From positions 166,607 through 230,606 of the forward strand of contig NZ_JACVOV010000003.1 of NCBI RefSeq assembly GCF_018882245.1: a DNA stretch of 64,000 bases, written 5' to 3'. This stretch comes from Polynucleobacter sp. AP-Capit-er-40B-B4 (GTDB lineage: Bacteria; Pseudomonadota; Gammaproteobacteria; Burkholderiales; Burkholderiaceae). The position numbers and the translations under genes were made by a program. Of this stretch, positions 59,206 through 64,000 are shown in pieces. The notes under the pieces were generated by a model. That model was not told where the DNA came from and made no database searches. It was given only the letters and a program-made list of their open reading frames with translations. The first letter of the stretch is position 1. The number at the start of each line of letters is the position of its first letter.

Positions 59206-60165
59206 ATGAACAGTACCGACCTCAGCGTTCTTAAATCTGCCGTGGAATGGCTCCAATCAGGCCAATCTGTGGCGATTGCAACCGTGGTTCAAACCTGGGG
59301 CTCCGCTCCACGTCCGGTTGGCTCTTGGTTAGCAATACGTGCCGATGGTCAGGTAGCTGGCTCAGTTTCAGGCGGTTGCGTAGAAGACGATCTGATTCGT
59401 CGTGTGCAGACTGAAATTTTGACTCGCAATACCCCTGAAATGGTGGTGTATGGCGTGACCCAACAAGAAGCGGCTCGTTTTGGATTGCCATGTGGAGGCA
59501 CCCTGCGTTTGCTGGTGGAGCCAAAACCGGAGCTAGCTGTTTTAGAAAAGCTACTTGAGAATATTTCTACGCATCAAATTACTCGCCGCTCAGTAAGCTT
59601 AAGCACTGGAAAATCGACGCTCACCATGGGTGATCGAAGTGATGAATTTGTTTGCACCGAACAAGAAATGCAAACGACTTACGGTCCACGCTGGCGTATG
59701 GTCATCATTGGCGCCGGCCAACTCTCCCTATACACCGCTGATTTTGCTTTAGCTTCTGACTTTGAAGTTATCGTGATCGATCCTCGCGAAGAATATGCCG
59801 AAGGCCTCAATCGCACGGACATTACATTTTCTAAGGGCATGCCAGACGATGTATTGCTGGAAATTGGTGTCGACTCTCACACTGCAGTTGTTGCCCTTAC
59901 ACATGATCCTAAATTGGATGACATGGCTTTGATGGAGGCTCTCAAGTCACCAGCTTTTTATGTAGGCGCACTAGGCAGTCGTAAGAACACCCAAAAACGC
60001 AAAGAGCGTTTATTGGAATTCGATGTAAGCCAAGAGCAAGTAGAAAAACTACATGGCCCTGTAGGGCTTTATATTGGGGCCCTCACTCCACCAGAGATCG
60101 CAGTCTCGATCCTGGCAGAAGTGATTGCCGTCAAATACGGCATTAGCGTTCCGAAGAAAGTCTAA
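59206..60165 (+). CDS. XdhC/CoxI-family molybdenum cofactor insertion protein
   Basis: A 319-residue protein with both halves of the family: XdhC_CoxI N-terminal domain (VVQTWGSAPRPVGSWLAIRADGQVAGSVSGGCVEDDLI, and CGGTLRLLVEP) and a Rossmann C-terminal domain (VIIGAGQLSLYTADFA, VIDPREEYAEG, YVGALGSRKNTQKR, GLYIGALTPPEIAVSILAE). XdhC proteins bind and sulphurate the molybdenum cofactor before insertion into xanthine-dehydrogenase-type enzymes. AGAAGAAA precedes the ATG. It ends 9 bases from the convergent parC. Confidence 0.9.
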   Translation: MNSTDLSVLKSAVEWLQSGQSVAIATVVQTWGSAPRPVGSWLAIRADGQVAGSVSGGCVEDDLIRRVQTEILTRNTPEMVVYGVTQQEAARFGLPCGGTLRLLVEPKPELAVLEKLLENISTHQITRRSVSLSTGKSTLTMGDRSDEFVCTEQEMQTTYGPRWRMVIIGAGQLSLYTADFALASDFEVIVIDPREEYAEGLNRTDITFSKGMPDDVLLEIGVDSHTAVVALTHDPKLDDMALMEALKSPAFYVGALGSRKNTQKRKERLLEFDVSQEQVEKLHGPVGLYIGALTPPEIAVSILAEVIAVKYGISVPKKV

Positions 60166-60174
60166 ACGCCGTAC

Positions 60175-62619
60175 TTAGTTCGCTGTGAGCTTGCCGTCTT
60201 TTAAGCGCGGTTCTACAAAGTGACCTTTGCGTGCACGGTTACCCGCAAACGACTTCAAGGTTTTTGCATCCAAACTGAGTTCGGTTGGCTTGCCAGCACG
60301 TCCCGCGCCTGAATAAGTCGCTCCATCAGGACCAACAGCAATTGCTGAAGCCAAATACTCTTTATCGTCCAAGCCCATCAAGATCACGCCTTTGCCACCA
60401 GTGGGCAAGCGTTTGAGTTCGTCTAGAGGGAAGACTAATAACTTGGAAGCCTCAGACAAGCAGGCAACTTGTTTCATGCCGACTTTGACTTTTGCTGCCC
60501 CTAAAGGTGCATCACCCGGAACCTTGGCATCCATGCTTAAGAACGATTTGCCCGCCTTATTACGGGTACTCATATCCGATACATTAGCCAAGAATCCAAA
60601 GCCTGCTTTAGTAGATAGCAATACCAAATCGTCAGGCTGGCCAGCATAGTAAGCAACCATCTGTGATCCGGCAGCTAAATTAACAAAACTGGTTAATGGT
60701 GAACCATCACCGCGGGCACCAGGCAATTCACTAACAGGAACGGTATAGACACGACCATCACTGCCAAAGCCTTGAATAACGTCTACCGTTCTCACTTCGA
60801 AGGTGGCATATAAAGCATCGCCAGCCTTAAAGCTAAATTGCGTTGGATCATGCTCGTGGCCTTGTCGCACTCGGACCCAACCCTTTTGAGAAACAATCAC
60901 TGTTACCGGCTCATCAATCACCTTGGTCTCAGCAACAGCACGCTTATCTTCCTGAATCAGGGTGCGACGATCATCGCCAAAATCCTTCATATCGGATTCG
61001 ATTTCTTTGATGATGCGCTTACGCAAGACGGTATCGCTCTGCAATAAGCCTTCTAGATCATCGCGCTCAGCTTTGAGTTCTTTAAGTTCTTGCTCAATCT
61101 TGATGCCTTCTAAGCGAGCCAACTGACGCAAACGAATATCCAGAATGTCTTCAGCCTGACGGTCTGACAACTTAAATTCTTTAATCAAATCTGCTTTGGG
61201 TTCATCGCTATTGCGAATGATCTTGATCACCTTATCAATATTGAGAAGAACGATTAAACGCCCTTCCAAAATATGCATGCGGTCTTTGACTTTACCTAAG
61301 CGGTGCTGGGTTCTACGAGTAACCGTAGCAACCCTGAAAGCAATCCACTCAGAGATAATTTCTTTTAAGCCCTTTTGACGCGGACGACCATCATTGCCAA
61401 TCATCACCAAGTTCATTGGCGCATTGGACTCTAATGAGGTATGCGCAAGCAATAGGTTTACAAACTCATTGACATCAATATTCTTGCTCTTAGGCTCAAA
61501 TACCAAGCGTACCGCCGCATCCTTGCTGGACTCGTCACGCACACCATCGAGCACATTCAGAATGGTTGATTTGAGATTATTTTGCTCAGGCGTTAAGGTC
61601 TTTTTGCCAACCCTGACCTTTGGATTGGTGATCTCTTCAATCTCTTGCAATACACGCTGAGAGGAAGTGGCTGGCGGTAATTCATTTACAACAATCTGCC
61701 ACTGGCCGCGAGCCAACTCTTCGATAGACCAACGTGCGCGCACCTTAATACTGCCGCGCCCCGCCTCATAAATTTGGGCAATTTCTGCAGTAGATGAAAT
61801 GATTTGACCGCCGCCTGGATAGTCAGGACCAGGCATGATCTCCAATAACTCTGAAGTACTCATCTTCGGCGACTTCATTAGAGCAACTGCTGCAGAAGCT
61901 ACTTCACGCAAGTTATGCGATGGAATCTCGGTAGCCATACCAACAGCAATACCTGAAGCGCCATTAAGCAATACAAACGGTAAGCGCGCTGGTAACAATT
62001 TCGGCTCTTGGAATGAACCGTCGTAGTTTGGAGTGAAATCAACCGTACCTTCATCAATCTCACTTAACAGCAGGCTTGCTATCTTAGTAAGGCGTGCTTC
62101 GGTGTAACGCATTGCCGCTGCGCCATCGCCATCACGTGAGCCGAAGTTGCCTTGTCCGTCAATTAATGGGTAACGTAAAGAAAAGCTTTGAGCCAAACGA
62201 ACTAAAGCGTCATAAGCGGACTGATCACCATGGGGATGAAACTTGCCCAACACGTCACCAACCACACGAGCACTCTTTACCGGCTTCGCGTCTGCACGCA
62301 AGCCCATCTCACTCATCGAGAATAAAATTCGGCGCTGTACTGGCTTCTGTCCGTCAGCCACATCAGGAAGCGCACGACCTTTAACGACGCTAATGGCGTA
62401 ATCTAAATAGGCACGCTCTGCGTAAACCGCCAGAGTTAAGCTGTCTTTACCGTCTTCATTTAGATCAATAGTTTTAGGATCATGATTACCAGAACCGCCG
62501 CTAGAAGCAGTAACTGCTGGCGCCTCATCTACTTCAACAACATCCATCTCAATAGGATTGGAGAATAAATCTGCCTGATCAGCAGGATTATTTTTTCCGG
62601 GGGTCTTCTTGGTTGTCAT
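60175..62619 (-). CDS. parC: DNA topoisomerase IV subunit A
   Basis: The breakage-reunion subunit of the chromosome decatenase. After a charged N-terminal leader (to about residue 60) come [55 protein letters not shown], and the active-site Tyr in [15 protein letters not shown]-terminal beta-pinwheel follows. Length 814 residues and the overlap with parE (TAATG) favour ParC over GyrA. The long acidic/Pro leader is unusual for ParC but common in this group. Confidence 0.95.
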   Translation of the reverse strand: MTTKKTPGKNNPADQADLFSNPIEMDVVEVDEAPAVTASSGGSGNHDPKTIDLNEDGKDSLTLAVYAERAYLDYAISVVKGRALPDVADGQKPVQRRILFSMSEMGLRADAKPVKSARVVGDVLGKFHPHGDQSAYDALVRLAQSFSLRYPLIDGQGNFGSRDGDGAAAMRYTEARLTKIASLLLSEIDEGTVDFTPNYDGSFQEPKLLPARLPFVLLNGASGIAVGMATEIPSHNLREVASAAVALMKSPKMSTSELLEIMPGPDYPGGGQIISSTAEIAQIYEAGRGSIKVRARWSIEELARGQWQIVVNELPPATSSQRVLQEIEEITNPKVRVGKKTLTPEQNNLKSTILNVLDGVRDESSKDAAVRLVFEPKSKNIDVNEFVNLLLAHTSLESNAPMNLVMIGNDGRPRQKGLKEIISEWIAFRVATVTRRTQHRLGKVKDRMHILEGRLIVLLNIDKVIKIIRNSDEPKADLIKEFKLSDRQAEDILDIRLRQLARLEGIKIEQELKELKAERDDLEGLLQSDTVLRKRIIKEIESDMKDFGDDRRTLIQEDKRAVAETKVIDEPVTVIVSQKGWVRVRQGHEHDPTQFSFKAGDALYATFEVRTVDVIQGFGSDGRVYTVPVSELPGARGDGSPLTSFVNLAAGSQMVAYYAGQPDDLVLLSTKAGFGFLANVSDMSTRNKAGKSFLSMDAKVPGDAPLGAAKVKVGMKQVACLSEASKLLVFPLDELKRLPTGGKGVILMGLDDKEYLASAIAVGPDGATYSGAGRAGKPTELSLDAKTLKSFAGNRARKGHFVEPRLKDGKLTAN

Positions 62620-64000
62620 TAGATATCCGCCTCCACTTCATTGCCGCGCTCTTCAAGCCAATCGCGACGCGCGCCAGACTCTGATTTACCCATCAGCATA
62701 TCCATTGTTTTAAATGTTTCGTCTTCGGTCCAAGTACCTAGTGTTACAGGGAGTAAACGGCGAGTATCTGGATTCAGAGTTGTATCCCAAAGCTGCTCTG
62801 CACTCATCTCACCCAAGCCTTTAAAGCGAGAAATCTGCCATGCAGTTTCTTTAACGCCATCCTTGCGCAGCTTATCTTCAATCGCTTGCAACTCATTAGC
62901 ATCTAATGCGTAGATCTTTTGCGCTGGCTTCTTGCCGCGTGCTGGAGCATCCACTCTAAATAGTGGTGGCCTAGAAATATGCACATGACCCAACTCAATC
63001 AATTTAGGGAAATGCTTGTAGAACAAGGTTAGTAACAACACTTGAATATGCGCGCCATCGACGTCCGCATCAGAGAGGATGCATACCTTGCCATAACGCA
63101 AGTTTGATAAATCCGGATTGTCATTCGCACCATGGGGATCAACACCAATTGCCACTGCAATATCGTGCACCTCATTATTAGCAAATAAGCGGTCGCGCTC
63201 TGCTTCCCAGGTGTTTAAAACCTTACCGCGTAATGGCAGGATGGCTTGATATTCCTTATTGCGACCCATTTTGGCGGAACCACCAGCAGAGTCACCCTCC
63301 ACCAGGAAGATTTCATTCATGCCGATATCTTGGCTCTCACAATCCGTGAGCTTGCCAGGGAGAACCGCAACGCCAGAAGATTTTTTCTTCTCAACCTTTT
63401 GTCCTGCGCGAGTTCTAGCCTGGGCTTGCTTAATAACCAAATCAGCCAACTTACGACCGTAATCAACGTGCTGGTTAAGCCACAGCTCTAAAGCAGACTT
63501 CACATATCCAGAAACTAAACGCACTGCATCACGAGAATTTAGGCGCTCTTTAATCTGACCTTGAAATTGCGGATCCAATACTTTGGCAGACAAAATGAAG
63601 GATGCGCGTGCAAATACGTCTTCAGGCATGAGCTTCACACCTTTAGGTTGCAATGCATGCATTTCAATAAAGCCTTTAACAGCATTAAATAAGCCTTCAC
63701 GCAAACCACTCTCATGCGTACCGCCTGCAGGAGTTGGAATCAAGTTCACATAACTCTCGCGTACTGGTGCGCCATCCTCAGTCCAGCAAACTACCCAAGC
63801 TGCGCCCTCACCTTCAGCGAAGGAATCATCATCACCAGTGCCTGTTGCGTATTGCTCGCCTTCAAACGGCGGAATAACTTCTCCGCCATGACCAGCTTGT
63901 GCAATGGCCTCATTTAAATAGCCGCGCAAGCCTTGTGCATATTGCCAAGTCTGGGTATCGCCGGTTTTTTCTTGAATCAGGGTGACCTTCACGCCCGGCA
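62619..64000 (-). CDS. parE: DNA topoisomerase IV subunit B, 5' end cut by window edge
   Basis: The visible C-terminal 460 residues or so contain the end of the ATPase/transducer region ([21 protein letters not shown]), the TOPRIM metal motifs [29 protein letters not shown] (pieces EGDSAGGSA and LPLRGKVLN) and DADVDGAHI, and the family ending [19 protein letters not shown]. There is no GyrB-type 170-residue insert. The gene continues past the right edge. Its stop overlaps the parC start. Confidence 0.95.
   Translation of the reverse strand, partial: PGVKVTLIQEKTGDTQTWQYAQGLRGYLNEAIAQAGHGGEVIPPFEGEQYATGTGDDDSFAEGEGAAWVVCWTEDGAPVRESYVNLIPTPAGGTHESGLREGLFNAVKGFIEMHALQPKGVKLMPEDVFARASFILSAKVLDPQFQGQIKERLNSRDAVRLVSGYVKSALELWLNQHVDYGRKLADLVIKQAQARTRAGQKVEKKKSSGVAVLPGKLTDCESQDIGMNEIFLVEGDSAGGSAKMGRNKEYQAILPLRGKVLNTWEAERDRLFANNEVHDIAVAIGVDPHGANDNPDLSNLRYGKVCILSDADVDGAHIQVLLLTLFYKHFPKLIELGHVHISRPPLFRVDAPARGKKPAQKIYALDANELQAIEDKLRKDGVKETAWQISRFKGLGEMSAEQLWDTTLNPDTRRLLPVTLGTWTEDETFKTMDMLMGKSESGARRDWLEERGNEVEADI

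Overview
The window reads as a core-genome segment of a small-genome betaproteobacterium of the order Burkholderiales, most likely Polynucleobacter or a close relative. The reasons are gene content and order (pyrG-kdsA-eno-ftsB, tig-clpP-clpX-lon, phaC/phaB/phaR beside rimO, pgeF-rluD divergent from bamD), moderate GC by eye, dense packing with short intergenic gaps, and protein sequences resembling Cupriavidus/Polynucleobacter families. I see no rRNA, insertion sequence, prophage or CRISPR array. About 50 protein genes and 5 tRNAs are supported. Both edges cut a gene: a DUF3108 protein at the left and parE at the right.

Layout. 1-3.1 kb: DUF3108 protein, HNH nuclease, YqiA-like esterase and a hydroxypyruvate-isomerase-like enzyme, all on minus. 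3.2-3.8 kb: a secreted protein with a duplicated domain on plus. 3.8-5.6 kb: gltX followed by tRNA-Ala, tRNA-Glu, tRNA-Asp and a two-way terminator. 5.7-11.2 kb: hslO on plus, the pyrG-kdsA-eno-ftsB run on minus, and a small membrane protein. 11.3-14 kb: acnB behind a perfect 18-bp palindrome. 14-22 kb: SpeE-like protein, purL, an ABC ATPase divergent from a TesA-like esterase, a PpiD-like protein that seems to lack the parvulin domain, and tRNA-Val. 22-29.5 kb: lon, clpX, clpP, tig, tRNA-Leu, ispF and ispD on minus. 29.5-34 kb: mfd and serB on plus. 34-39.7 kb: a polyhydroxyalkanoate locus (phaC, phaB, phaR, rimO, thiolase). 39.8-45 kb: pgeF, rluD, bamD, alr and lplT. 45-47 kb: a HolD-like protein, rimI and tsaB. 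46.9-54.9 kb: a tight propionyl-CoA/methylmalonyl-CoA operon with a divergent GntR/FCD regulator. 55-60.2 kb: two cytochromes c behind an FNR-type box, then MoxR ATPase, CoxE-like VWA protein, RidA-family protein, MobA-like nucleotidyltransferase and XdhC-family protein. 60.2-64 kb: parC and parE.

How the genes fit together. The carbon genes form one theme: propionyl-CoA carboxylase and B12-dependent methylmalonyl-CoA mutase feed succinyl-CoA into the TCA cycle, where acnB acts, while thiolase, PhaB and PhaC store surplus acyl-CoA as polyester. Candidate operators (an acnB palindrome, a TGCA-rich site over the phaR promoter, a palindrome over the gntR start codon, an FNR box before the cytochromes) suggest local control. 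Most other genes are housekeeping: proteolysis, isoprenoid and purine synthesis, envelope assembly, tRNA modification and chromosome segregation.

The observations most worth a second look are the HolD (DNA polymerase III psi)-like protein beside rimI, the interleaved divergent promoters of the methylmalonyl-CoA mutase operon and its regulator, the PpiD-like protein without a recognisable parvulin domain, the apparent CTG start of the DUF3108 gene, and the molybdo-hydroxylase maturation set with no enzyme beside it. I found no clearly new defence or mobile system.
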